From: Chloroflexota bacterium
GTDB taxonomy: Bacteria > Chloroflexota > Anaerolineae > J102
Direction: 5' to 3'
NCBI GenBank assembly: GCA_013152585.1
Contig: JAADGC010000071.1
Location: 1-49,483, forward strand
Length of the DNA stretch: 49,483 bases
The number at the start of each line of letters is the position of its first letter. Positions within the stretch are counted from its first letter, which is position 1. A model generated the notes under the pieces. It saw only the letters and a list, made by a program, of their open reading frames with translations, was not told where the DNA came from and ran no database searches. The translations under genes were made by a program, and so were the position numbers. Below, one piece after another: positions 38,180 through 49,483 of the stretch.

Positions 38180-39229
38180 TTGGTGATGAGCACTTGCTAT
38201 GCCTACGATGCCATCGAACAGCAGCACACCCTGCCCGGACATCCCGAGCATCATAGCCGCCTACAAAGCACCCTGCACATGCTGCAGGAAACCGGCCTGC
38301 TAAAGCGCCTGCACGCGCTTCGTGTTCAGCCCATCTCAGACGAGCGGCTGGCCTTATGCCACCCACGTGCCTACACTCGCCGCGTGGCGCAACTGGCTGC
38401 AAAGGGCGGCGGCCATCTCGATCCCGACACCTACGTGGTTCCGGGCAGCTACGAGGCCGCACTCATGGCTGCCGGGGCGGCGGTCGATCTCAGCGCCGCC
38501 ATCCTGGGCGGCGAAGCCAGCAACGGCATGTCGCTGATGCGGCCACCGGGCCATCACGCGCTGGCAGACCGCGGCATGGGGTTCTGCATCTTCAATAACA
38601 TTGCCCTCGCCGCCCACGTCACTCGCCACGAACACCTCGCCGACCGTGTGCTGATCATCGACTATGATGTGCATCACGGCAACGGCACCCAGGCGCTGAC
38701 CGAAAGCGACCCCAACATCGCCTACATTTCCACCCATCTCTCCCCCTTTTATCCTGGCACCGGCGCCGCCACAGACATCGGCCGTGGCCCCGGCGCCGGC
38801 AGCGTCCTCAACATCCCCCTGCCCGCCGGCGTAGGAGATCGCGCCTACCAGCAACTCACCACCGCCCTCATCCTGCCCTTTGCCCGGCGCTTCCGGCCGG
38901 ACCTGATCCTGGTCAGCGCCGGATACGATGCTCACTGGCGCGATCCACTGGCCAGCGCCCAGCTTAGCCTCAGCGGCTATGCCCGACTGGTGCAAAACCT
39001 GCAGTCTCTGGCCCAAGATATGTGCCAGGGGCGTATCGCATTCATCCTCGAAGGCGGCTACGACCTGGAAGTAATGGCTTATGGTGTCACCACCACCCTC
39101 GGCTTGCTCGCCGATCCGCAGGCAGCCATCCTCGATCCCTTGGGGCCGGCCCCACACCCCGAGCCCGATATCCAGTCCCTGATCCACCAGCTTCAAACCA
39201 TCCACCACCTGCCCTCTCGCGGCGAATAG
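38180..39229 (+). CDS. histone deacetylase family protein
   Basis: 349 aa; LPGHPEHHSRL, MRPPGHHAL, IIDYDVHHGNGTQ, LVSAGYDAHWRDPL. Confidence 0.93.
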   Translation: MVMSTCYAYDAIEQQHTLPGHPEHHSRLQSTLHMLQETGLLKRLHALRVQPISDERLALCHPRAYTRRVAQLAAKGGGHLDPDTYVVPGSYEAALMAAGAAVDLSAAILGGEASNGMSLMRPPGHHALADRGMGFCIFNNIALAAHVTRHEHLADRVLIIDYDVHHGNGTQALTESDPNIAYISTHLSPFYPGTGAATDIGRGPGAGSVLNIPLPAGVGDRAYQQLTTALILPFARRFRPDLILVSAGYDAHWRDPLASAQLSLSGYARLVQNLQSLAQDMCQGRIAFILEGGYDLEVMAYGVTTTLGLLADPQAAILDPLGPAPHPEPDIQSLIHQLQTIHHLPSRGE

Positions 39230-39256
39230 CCAAACAAACCCTGCAGGAGCATCTCT

Positions 39257-40777
39257 ATGCTGACAGAACGTGCCGCCGGCATTTTACTGCACCCCACCTC
39301 CCTTCCCGGCCCCTATGGCATTGGCGATTTGGGTCACCGCCTCTATCAATTTATCGACTGGTTAGCCGCCGCCAAAATGCAGGTGTGGCAGGTCCTGCCC
39401 CTGGGGCCCACCGGCTACGGCGACTCCCCCTACCAATGCTTCTCGGCTTTTGCCGGCAATCCCCTGCTGATCGATCTCGAAGATTTGGCTCAGCGCGGTT
39501 ATCTGTTGTGGGAGGATCTGGCCGTGCCCGTCTTTCCCCGCCACACCGTCGACTTCGGCCGCGTCATTATCTGGAAAAAACAGATGCTGGCATTGGCATT
39601 CCAACGCTTCCTCAAGAACATCCCCCCGCCCGCCTACGAGACCTTTGTGAAAGACGAAGCCTGGTGGCTGCAAGACTACGCTCTGTTCATGGCCCTCAAA
39701 GACGAGCACGGCGGTCAGCCATGGCTTAGCTGGGAACCAGAGCTGCGCGATCACCAGCCCGCAGCCCTGACCGCCGCCTCTGCCCGACTCAGTGATCAAA
39801 TCCAGTTCCACACCTTCCAGCAATGGCTCTTCTTCAGCCAATGGCAGGCCTTGCGACAATACGCCAATGACCGGCGTGTCAAGATCATGGGCGATATCCC
39901 CATTTATGTGGCGATGGACAGCGCCGATGCCTGGGGCAATCGCCAGCGCTTCCTGTTTGACGAACAAGGCCATCCCCAGGTTGTGGCCGGCGTCCCCCCT
40001 GACTACTTTTCTCCCACCGGCCAACTATGGGGCAATCCCATTTACAACTGGGAGCATCTGGCTGCGCAGGGTTATCGCTGGTGGATCGACCGGTTCCGTA
40101 GCAATCTGCGCCTGTTCGATCTCATTCGCGTCGATCATTTTCGCGGCTTTTACAACTATTGGGAAGTACCGGGGACAGCCAGTACCGCGGTCAATGGCCG
40201 CTGGGTTGATGGTCCCCGGCAGGCATTATTCGATGCCGTGATTGCAGCCCTGGGTGAATTACCCCTCATCGCCGAAGACCTGGGCGCCCCCGATGCCGGC
40301 GTCTACGAATTACGCGACCACTACGACTTCCCCGGCATGAAAGTGCTACAATTCGCCTGGAGCAGTGATGGTTCCGATCCCTTCCTGCCGCACAACTACA
40401 TCCACAATTGTGTGGTGTACACGGGCACCCACGATAACGATACCACCCGCGGCTGGTACGCCAGTGCGCCCGAGCGCGAACGGGACTATGTGCGCCGCTA
40501 TGGCCGTGTGGATGGTTCCGATATCGCCTGGGATATGATCCGTCTGGCCATGATGTCCAGCGCCAATCTGGCCATCATCCCCATGCAGGATTGCATGAAT
40601 CTGGGCTCCGAAGCCCGCATGAACACCCCCTCGGTGGCCAGCGGCAACTGGGGCTGGCGCTTTCTGCCCGCACAGCTCACCACCGGCATTCAGGCCGGCC
40701 TGGCAGAACTGTGTCGTTTATACGGGCGAGACTATGTACCACCTGTTCAGCGTCGGCGCTCGGTTCATGCGCAATGA
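39257..40777 (+). CDS. malQ: 4-alpha-glucanotransferase
   Basis: 506 aa; LHPTSLPGPYGIGDLG, GDSPYQCFSAFAGNPLLIDLE, GDIPIYVAMDSADAW, RVDHFRGF, TGTHDNDT. Confidence 0.97.
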   Translation: MLTERAAGILLHPTSLPGPYGIGDLGHRLYQFIDWLAAAKMQVWQVLPLGPTGYGDSPYQCFSAFAGNPLLIDLEDLAQRGYLLWEDLAVPVFPRHTVDFGRVIIWKKQMLALAFQRFLKNIPPPAYETFVKDEAWWLQDYALFMALKDEHGGQPWLSWEPELRDHQPAALTAASARLSDQIQFHTFQQWLFFSQWQALRQYANDRRVKIMGDIPIYVAMDSADAWGNRQRFLFDEQGHPQVVAGVPPDYFSPTGQLWGNPIYNWEHLAAQGYRWWIDRFRSNLRLFDLIRVDHFRGFYNYWEVPGTASTAVNGRWVDGPRQALFDAVIAALGELPLIAEDLGAPDAGVYELRDHYDFPGMKVLQFAWSSDGSDPFLPHNYIHNCVVYTGTHDNDTTRGWYASAPERERDYVRRYGRVDGSDIAWDMIRLAMMSSANLAIIPMQDCMNLGSEARMNTPSVASGNWGWRFLPAQLTTGIQAGLAELCRLYGRDYVPPVQRRRSVHAQ

Positions 40778-40789
40778 ATGTGGGGACGG

Positions 40790-40823
40790 CCTGCCCGGGG
40801 CGCCCAAGAGTGCCGCGGGCAGG
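40790..40823. terminator. hairpin between convergent genes
   Basis: CCTGCCCG...CGGGCAGG; no strong T-run. Confidence 0.4.
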
Positions 40824-40836
40824 TGTAAGCTGCTGT

Positions 40837-41112
40837 TTAGCGGCTGCGATACAAGCGAATCACCCCGCGCGAACGGATGAATTCGATTTCATAATCGAGC
40901 CGACCAGCCGCGCGTTGAAGACGATTCTTAACCGTTTGCCGGTTTTCGCCTTCTTCCTTAGCTACCTCCAGTCCCTCGCCGACTGCCAACGGCTGTAATT
41001 GTTCCATAAACAGCTTCAGCACTTTTTCGCGTTGTGATTTACGGCGTCCACGATGTTTTTGTTCGATAATCTCTGCGATCTGTTCTTTACTGAGTTGTGC
41101 GAATGTAGGCAT
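40837..41112 (-). CDS. hypothetical small basic protein, possibly nucleic-acid binding
   Basis: 91 aa, K/R rich (KHRGRRKSQREKVLK...RQTVKNRLQRAAGRLDYEIEFIRSRGVIRLYRSR). Confidence 0.6.
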   Translation of the reverse strand: MPTFAQLSKEQIAEIIEQKHRGRRKSQREKVLKLFMEQLQPLAVGEGLEVAKEEGENRQTVKNRLQRAAGRLDYEIEFIRSRGVIRLYRSR

Positions 41113-41379
41113 GTTTCACCTCGTTTTGAGTTTGTAATAGAATTGATAGTTTGTAACACCTGAGTACTCCTCGTTCTTAACCACAGATTTCATGGATTTT
41201 TGCAAATGAGTAACAAGAAACCTGAGGTATCTGACCCCTCTGTGGTTGAATTCAGCACAGAAGGAGCACTTTCCGAGGAACTTAAGTAGTTACGATTGTT
41301 TATTATCTCTCATTATCTCTCATTGAAGCATGCTTGTCAATAGTTTTGACAGTAAAATCGGTTCTGTGCCAAATAGTCA

Positions 41380-41431
41380 CTAGCGAAGCTTCGCCTCAAA
41401 CCGACAAGAAGCAAACGTTGATAACGCGGAC
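41380..41431 (-). repeat. dispersed 52-bp repeat copy
   Basis: About 46/52 identical by eye to 16813..16864; contains the perfect palindrome GCGAAGCTTCGC. Confidence 0.85.
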
Positions 41432-41721
41432 AGAATTTAACGCAGAGACGCCGAGAAAGAAAAAGAGCTGCATCGGTCGTGTGGCCACGGCGCAGCTGCG
41501 GGGTCTTGGCGCTATGAGACGGCGAATGCGGTCGCCGGACGCGGTATCAAAAAACCACTCCGCGGCCCGCCCGAGCAGTTGATCGCTCTGCCACCCCCGG
41601 CGAAGCCGCAAGTACTGGCATCGGCGATGGGCTCAAAACTGCAAAACAGTGTATAATCAGCAAGTTCTGAACAGACTCGGACATCATGGTGCCGAGTCTC
41701 ATCTTTTATCGAGGAGCAACA

Positions 41722-43221
41722 ATGCCCATTCAAATCCCCGACTGGGTCAAGCACGCTGTCTTTTACCAAATATTTCCCGACCGTTTTGCTCGTAGCCCGC
41801 GCACAACGCACCCCCGCGGCATTCATTTCAAACCCTGGGGGAGCCCTCCCTCAGAGCAGGGTTTCCAGGGGGGCGACCTGTACGGCGTCGTCGATCATTT
41901 AGATTATCTGCAGGACCTGGGGGTCACGGCCATTTATCTCAACCCCATTTTTGCTTCCGCAGCCAATCACCGTTACCATACTTTTGATTATATGCACGTC
42001 GATCCCTTGCTGGGTGGCGACGCTGCCCTGCGTGAATTGCTGGACGAGGCCCATGAACGGGACATGAAAGTGATCCTCGATGGCGTATTCAACCATGCCG
42101 GCCGGGGCTTTCGGCCCTTCCACGATGTGCTGGAAAACGGCGCCAATTCGCCGTACATCGACTGGTTTCACATTTATGGCTGGCCCCTGCGTCCCTACCA
42201 ACAGGACGAACATCACCCGGCGAATTACGCGGCGTGGTGGGGCTTGCCAGCACTGCCCAAGCTAAACATATCCAATCCCGGCGTGCGTGACACCATCATG
42301 CAGGCGGCCCGCTCCTGGATCGATTTTGGCATTGATGGCTGGCGGCTGGATGTGCCCTCTGAGATCGACGACGACGAATTCTGGCGCCAGTTCCGGCAAG
42401 TGGTCAAGGACGCCAACCCCCAGGCCTACATCTGCGGCGAAATCTGGGGGCCGGCCCAGCGTTGGCTGCAGGGCGACCAGTTCGATGCCGTGATGAACTA
42501 TCAGTTTACCGGTGCCGCGCTCAGTTTTGCCGGTCAAGGTGGTTTCAACCCCGGCTGGAGCCATGACGAGCTCCAGATCATGCCCCAGGAGGCGGGCACT
42601 TTTGCCAGCCGCATCGAGGCAATGCTGCAACTCTACGCCTGGCCCATCAACCTGGCGCAACTCAATCTCATCGACAGCCACGACACACCCCGCGCCCTTT
42701 GGATCATGAATCATGACATCGACGCCTTGCAACTGGTCGTCCTGTTGCAGATGACGCTGCCCGGCGCCCCATGCATCTATTATGGCGATGAAATCGGGCT
42801 GGCTACCGGCCCCGACCCTGAAAACCGTCAGGCCTTTCCCTGGGATACCCCCCAGCAGTGGAATCATGAATTACACCACTTTTATCGCCAGGCCACAGCT
42901 TTGCGACACAGTCACCCGGTTTTGCGTACAGGCGATTATGCGACCGTCTACGCCCAGGGTGCGGTGTTTGCCTTCCGCCGTAGCTCGGCAGCACAGCAGG
43001 CGCTGGTCGTCATCAGTGCTGCCCCCGATCCGCAAACCGTCGCCCTGCCGCAGGACGCCCTCAACGCCGAATCCATGCAACAGGTGTGGCCGCAACAGCC
43101 AACGCTGACGCTCAGGCAGCAAGCTGGAGAATGGCACATCACCCTGCCCCCACGTGCGGGCGCTGTGTGGGCGTCGGCCCCGGTGGCGGCGGAGCCATCT
43201 CAGCCCCGGACGATCTGCTAA
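41722..43221 (+). CDS. GH13 alpha-amylase family enzyme (cyclomaltodextrinase/neopullulanase-like)
   Basis: Start placed at ATG 41722 after GAGGAGC; VFYQIFPDRF, GVTAIYLNPIF, DGWRLDVPSEI, NLIDSHDTPR. Confidence 0.93.
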   Translation: MPIQIPDWVKHAVFYQIFPDRFARSPRTTHPRGIHFKPWGSPPSEQGFQGGDLYGVVDHLDYLQDLGVTAIYLNPIFASAANHRYHTFDYMHVDPLLGGDAALRELLDEAHERDMKVILDGVFNHAGRGFRPFHDVLENGANSPYIDWFHIYGWPLRPYQQDEHHPANYAAWWGLPALPKLNISNPGVRDTIMQAARSWIDFGIDGWRLDVPSEIDDDEFWRQFRQVVKDANPQAYICGEIWGPAQRWLQGDQFDAVMNYQFTGAALSFAGQGGFNPGWSHDELQIMPQEAGTFASRIEAMLQLYAWPINLAQLNLIDSHDTPRALWIMNHDIDALQLVVLLQMTLPGAPCIYYGDEIGLATGPDPENRQAFPWDTPQQWNHELHHFYRQATALRHSHPVLRTGDYATVYAQGAVFAFRRSSAAQQALVVISAAPDPQTVALPQDALNAESMQQVWPQQPTLTLRQQAGEWHITLPPRAGAVWASAPVAAEPSQPRTIC

Positions 43222-43285
43222 CGAAACGCTAATAAAGTTCTGATGCTTCATATATCCTTTTGCGGTTCAATAGATGCTAGCAGGA

Positions 43286-43380
43286 TGTCGGAAAAGTCGG
43301 TCTCGTTTTTGATAGGATGCAGATTAACGCTGATTTTTTCTCTTCTATCTGCGCGATCTGCGTCCCAGTTTTTTCCGACA
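43286..43380. repeat. MITE-like fold-back element with TGTCGGAAAA/TTTTCCGACA ends
   Basis: Perfect 10-bp terminal inverted repeat plus inner GGATGCAGAT/ATCTGCGTCC arms. Confidence 0.6.
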
Positions 43381-43450
43381 GCCGCCTAGGGCCTGTGATA
43401 TACGCGACAAGATGATTTGCATCGCACACTCTTCGGAGAATCAGGCCTGA

Positions 43451-45955
<2,505 letters not shown>

Positions 45956-45970
45956 TAAAAGACAGGCACC

Positions 45971-46004
45971 CTCCCGACGAAATCCCATCGTCGGGAGTTT
46001 TTTT
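45971..46004 (+). terminator. Rho-independent terminator of lon
   Basis: CTCCCGACGA-aatccca-TCGTCGGGAG followed by TTTTTTT. Confidence 0.92.
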
Positions 46005-46021
46005 GGGGAGGGTACACGTGT

Positions 46022-47803
46022 TTAGTACAACGGCCACAACAAGGGGATCATCAGGGAGGAAATCACCCACAGCAGTAGATTCAGCGGCGCCCCCACGCGC
46101 GTAAAGTCGAAGAAACGATAATTGCCGCTACTGTACACCATGGTGTTGGTTTGATAGCCGACGGGGGTCATAAAACTGGCCGAAGCCGCAAAGGTGATGG
46201 CCATCAGAAACGGGGTGGGATTGGCGCCCAATGCCTGGGCAGTGGAGATGGCCAGGGGGGTGAGGACAACGGCTGTCGCCTGGTTGGACATCGATTCTGT
46301 CAGCAGCATCGCCAACAAATAAAACACAGCGATCAAGACCAACGGCGAACTATCACCGACCCTGACCAGAATCTGATTGGCCAGCCAATCCGCCAATCCC
46401 GAATTCTGGATAGCCGCCTCCAGCGATAACACCCCGCCCAGCATGACCAGCACCCTTTTATCCATCGCCGCATAGGCTTCGTCCAGGGTGAGCACGCCGG
46501 TAGAAATCATCAGGAACGCCCCCAACAATGCACTCACCATCACCGGTAACCAGCCCAGTAGAATCGATATCACCACGCCCAGCACGATTCCCACCACCCA
46601 GGGCGACGAACGTTTGCGTTTGGGCATATCCATACTGTGCAGCAGCAGAAAATCCGGGCCGACCGGCAACTGTTGCAATGCTTCCTTCTCCCCCATCACC
46701 AGCAGCATATCCCCGGCCATCAACGTCTCGTAACCGAGCTTGCTGAAAAGCTGCATGCCGCCGCGGCGAATGCCGATCGCCGCCACCCCGAAGCGCTGGC
46801 GGAAGTTGAGCTCCTGCAGCGAATAGCCGATCAGCGATGATTTGCCAGAGACCACGACTTCGGCCAGGCCAAGTTTTTTACGCTTGTCCCATAAATTCGG
46901 CCAATGCTTGTGTGCGGGCGAGATCACCAGGCCCATGTCTTCCTGCAAGGCCATTAATTGCGTCACAGAGGCCTTCACCAGCAGAATATCGTTGGCGCGG
47001 ATGAGGCGGGAGGCTGTGGGCAGGCGAATGGCCCGCCCTTCCCGCAAGATGTCGAGTACGGCTACATCGTAGTGTTGTAATAATCCGGCATTTGCCAGGC
47101 TTTTACCCACCAGGGTCGAATCCGGCAACACTTCGATTTCGGACAGGTATTTGCGTAAACCATATTGATCTAAAAGCTCGGGCGCCACCGAGCGTTCTGG
47201 TATCAGATGTCGCCCGACAAGTAAGAGATACAGAATGCCGGCGATGAGGATGATAATGCCCAGGGGAGCAAAATCAAGCATGCGAAACGGCGTCAAACCG
47301 GCATTCTGGGCCAGGCTATTGACCAGCAAATTGGTAGATGTACCGATGAGGGTGGTGGTGCCCCCCAGCATGGCGGCAAAGGAGACCGGAATCAGCAAAC
47401 GGGAGGGCGCGATATCGGTTTCTTTGGCGATCTTGAGCACCAGGGGGATAAAGACCGCCACCACCGCGGTGTTGAGTATGAAGGAACTAAGCACGGCAAC
47501 GGTAACCATCAACAACAGCGTCAGCAGTTGTTCGTTGTGTCGCGAGAACCTTAGTATCAGATCACCCAAATCGTCCAGTACCCCGGTGTACTGAATACCA
47601 GCACTGAGGACGAACATGGCGGCAATCGTGATCGTGGCGGGATTGGTGAAGCCAGCTACGCCTTCGGCTGGGCTGACCAGCCCGAATAGCAGCAGCACGA
47701 TCATCACCCCCAGGGCTACATAATCCAGGCGCAGTCGTTCGGTGGCAAACAGGACCACGGTGACAACCAGAATAACCAGAATGAAGATGCCTTGCGGAGT
47801 CAT
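46022..47803 (-). CDS. SLC13-family permease with two central TrkA-C (RCK_C) domains
   Basis: 593 aa; multi-TM halves flanking LPDSTLVGKSLANAGL and GKSSLIGYSLQELNFRQRFGVAAIGIRRGG. Confidence 0.88.
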   Translation of the reverse strand: MTPQGIFILVILVVTVVLFATERLRLDYVALGVMIVLLLFGLVSPAEGVAGFTNPATITIAAMFVLSAGIQYTGVLDDLGDLILRFSRHNEQLLTLLLMVTVAVLSSFILNTAVVAVFIPLVLKIAKETDIAPSRLLIPVSFAAMLGGTTTLIGTSTNLLVNSLAQNAGLTPFRMLDFAPLGIIILIAGILYLLLVGRHLIPERSVAPELLDQYGLRKYLSEIEVLPDSTLVGKSLANAGLLQHYDVAVLDILREGRAIRLPTASRLIRANDILLVKASVTQLMALQEDMGLVISPAHKHWPNLWDKRKKLGLAEVVVSGKSSLIGYSLQELNFRQRFGVAAIGIRRGGMQLFSKLGYETLMAGDMLLVMGEKEALQQLPVGPDFLLLHSMDMPKRKRSSPWVVGIVLGVVISILLGWLPVMVSALLGAFLMISTGVLTLDEAYAAMDKRVLVMLGGVLSLEAAIQNSGLADWLANQILVRVGDSSPLVLIAVFYLLAMLLTESMSNQATAVVLTPLAISTAQALGANPTPFLMAITFAASASFMTPVGYQTNTMVYSSGNYRFFDFTRVGAPLNLLLWVISSLMIPLLWPLY

Positions 47804-47832
47804 GGGAGGGGTGCCTCTGAGTCGCTAGAATC

Positions 47833-48264
47833 TCACGCCTTGACAAAAGCCAACATTGTGCGCACGAGTATATACAATGCCATCACCACCAAAAACCCGC
47901 CCACCCATTTATTTTCCATGCCTGCAAACAGGGCCAGCGCCCCAAACAGTAAGAAGCCCATCAGCCCTCCAAACAGCAGCAGAACCGGCAGCACTTTCCC
48001 CCATTCCCGTGCCTCGACCAGGCGCCAGACGTCGCGAAAGCTGATGTCTGCTTCCCGGCGGGATGCTACCGCCTTGCCCTTGAAGGCCGAGCGCTGCGGT
48101 GTTGCTCCACCTTCTTCAGCAGCCATCTGCTCCGCCATTATGCCGGCACCCACTTCGTCCCCGCTGCGGGTGACGGTTTGGCCCATGGTGCTTAGCATCC
48201 ACACAAAGCCAACAATCAGACATAGGGCGCTGATGGATGTGAGTACTATCAAGATCACAAGCAT
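47833..48264 (-). CDS. hypothetical membrane protein
   Basis: 143 aa, about three TM segments, GGAGG-like RBS upstream. Confidence 0.65.
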   Translation of the reverse strand: MLVILIVLTSISALCLIVGFVWMLSTMGQTVTRSGDEVGAGIMAEQMAAEEGGATPQRSAFKGKAVASRREADISFRDVWRLVEAREWGKVLPVLLLFGGLMGFLLFGALALFAGMENKWVGGFLVVMALYILVRTMLAFVKA

Positions 48265-48375
48265 AAGTGAACCTCCTATGGTGGTGTGGGCGCAAAGGGA
48301 ATGAAAACCCGTTGTGATCTATTATAACGGACATATTGTTTTTTGGCTACATGAAGACGCCCAGCCGTCCCCCGA

Positions 48376-48417
48376 GCACACAAAAACCCCGAGCGAATGG
48401 TTACCCGGGGCTTGATA
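48376..48417 (-). terminator. Rho-independent terminator of rplI
   Basis: Minus strand AGCCCCGGGTAACCATTCGCTCGGGGTTTTTG. Confidence 0.75.
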
Positions 48418-48443
48418 AAGACAACCAAGCAGGCAAGGCAGGC

Positions 48444-48977
48444 TTATTCTTCTTCTTCGCTTTCTTCTACACCTTGCTCTACGGCGGCAGCTTCGAGCTC
48501 TTCCGTCGTCAGCATGTCTTTTTCGAGTTCGCCTTCGGCCTCGATTCTCACCTTGAAGAGGGCGTTTATTTCCTGCTCCAGGTGCATGGTCACCTCGTGG
48601 TCGCCCAGTTCGCGCAACGATTGCTCCAAGCGGATACGACGGCGATCGATCTCGCAGCCGATGGCTTCTTCCAAAGCATCGGCAATCATGGCCGATGTGA
48701 TCGAGCCATAGAGACGGCCGCTTTCGCCTGCCTTGGCCTTGAATATGATTTTCGTGGCGCTGATACGATCGGCCAGATCGCGGGCGGTTGCCAGTTCTCG
48801 CAGGCGGCGGCGTTCCGACGCTTCTTTCAACTGGGTGGATTGTTGGCGCAGGCCGGCGGTGGCCGGCATCGCCAGACCGCGCGGGATCAGGAGGTTGCGA
48901 GCAAAACCTGGTTTCACGGTGACGATTGCACCGGCTGATCCCAGGCCTTTAACATCTTTTTTAAGCAGGACTTTCAT
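48444..48977 (-). CDS. rplI: 50S ribosomal protein L9
   Basis: MKVLLKKDVKGLGSAGAIVTVKPGFARNLLIPRGLAMPAT; acidic C-terminal tail. Confidence 0.96.
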   Translation of the reverse strand: MKVLLKKDVKGLGSAGAIVTVKPGFARNLLIPRGLAMPATAGLRQQSTQLKEASERRRLRELATARDLADRISATKIIFKAKAGESGRLYGSITSAMIADALEEAIGCEIDRRRIRLEQSLRELGDHEVTMHLEQEINALFKVRIEAEGELEKDMLTTEELEAAAVEQGVEESEEEE

Positions 48978-49173
48978 CTTTGAGTTGATCTCCTTAATGG
49001 CCCGCCATCAGGGGATGACAGGCATGTTTTATACAAGACCGGCCTTGTGCTGCCGGCCGGGGAAATGAACGAGGCGTTAGTTTGTTGTGCAACAAGCAAG
49101 TTTACCTGATCCACCGGCCATTTGACAAATTTAGCAGCCATTGCATCCACTGCCGCCGGGGATCCTGTGTCTG

Positions 49174-49287
49174 TCCTGGGGATAATTGGGATAACCTGGG
49201 ATAACCTGGGATTTGGCTTGGGACAAAAATTCTGACAAGAACACCGCAGGATTTGGTATAATTTGGGTTAAACTTGGGATAAATTTG
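49174..49287 (+). repeat. short tandem/degenerate GGGATAA-type repeats
   Basis: GGGATAATTGGGATAACCTGGGATAACCTGGGAT, then TTGGGTTAAACTTGGGATAAATTTGG; about 10-bp period. Confidence 0.7.
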
Positions 49288-49312
49288 GAAAAATGTCGTT
49301 GCCAGGCGGCAA

Positions 49313-49483
49313 TTATGGCGCCACCACAAAACGGGCATAACTGGTTTGGCCTTCCTGAACCGTGACATCTTGTGTGAATGTTTGCTGGCGTAGGCGCAGC
49401 ACCACCTGATACTGGCCTGCAGGCACATTGGCCATTACAAAATTCTCGGCCCACACGGGGTCCGCATGAAGGCCGGGATCATC
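49313..49483 (-). CDS. partial CDS, C-terminal end of a protein running off the window
   Basis: Open frame ...AENFVMANVPAGQYQVVLRLRQQTFTQDVTVQEGQTSYARFVVAP*, resembling a carboxypeptidase-regulatory-like/Ig-like fold. Confidence 0.6.
   Translation of the reverse strand, partial: DDPGLHADPVWAENFVMANVPAGQYQVVLRLRQQTFTQDVTVQEGQTSYARFVVAP

Noticed and set aside
41396-41611. 71-aa minus-strand ORF (…FFLGVSALNSVRVINVCFLSV)
   Set aside because: Translation of intergenic repeat phrases (TAACGCAGAG… and the 52-bp repeat), not a gene.

Overview
49.5 kb of bacterial chromosome, dense in housekeeping and metabolic genes on both strands. From gene content it is probably a Chloroflexota-type organism, but this is inference and no marker gene was searched. 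No rRNA, CRISPR array, intact transposase or prophage was seen. Clearly recognisable: infC-rpmI-rplT, rplI, lon, trpS with a complete tryptophan T-box leader, tRNA-Gln(TTG), tRNA-His(GTG), a malic enzyme/phosphotransacetylase fusion, hpt, malQ, a GH13 enzyme, tatA-like, aroD-like, a MenC/enolase-superfamily enzyme, two adjacent ABC exporter half-transporters and many transporters. Observations most worth a second look: (1) one 864-aa ORF made of two complete tandem citrate synthase domains; (2) a compact unannotated transcription unit on the minus strand at about 11.53-11.72 kb, with a near-consensus promoter, a perfect 10-nt Shine-Dalgarno, a 17-19 aa ORF and a hairpin terminator; (3) several families of short dispersed intergenic repeats and fold-back elements; (4) a 13-bp perfect palindrome carrying TATAAT on both strands in a divergent intergenic region, next to a visibly AT-richer two-transporter segment; (5) a candidate ATA start for infC. 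No wholly new multi-gene system could be demonstrated from sequence reading alone.
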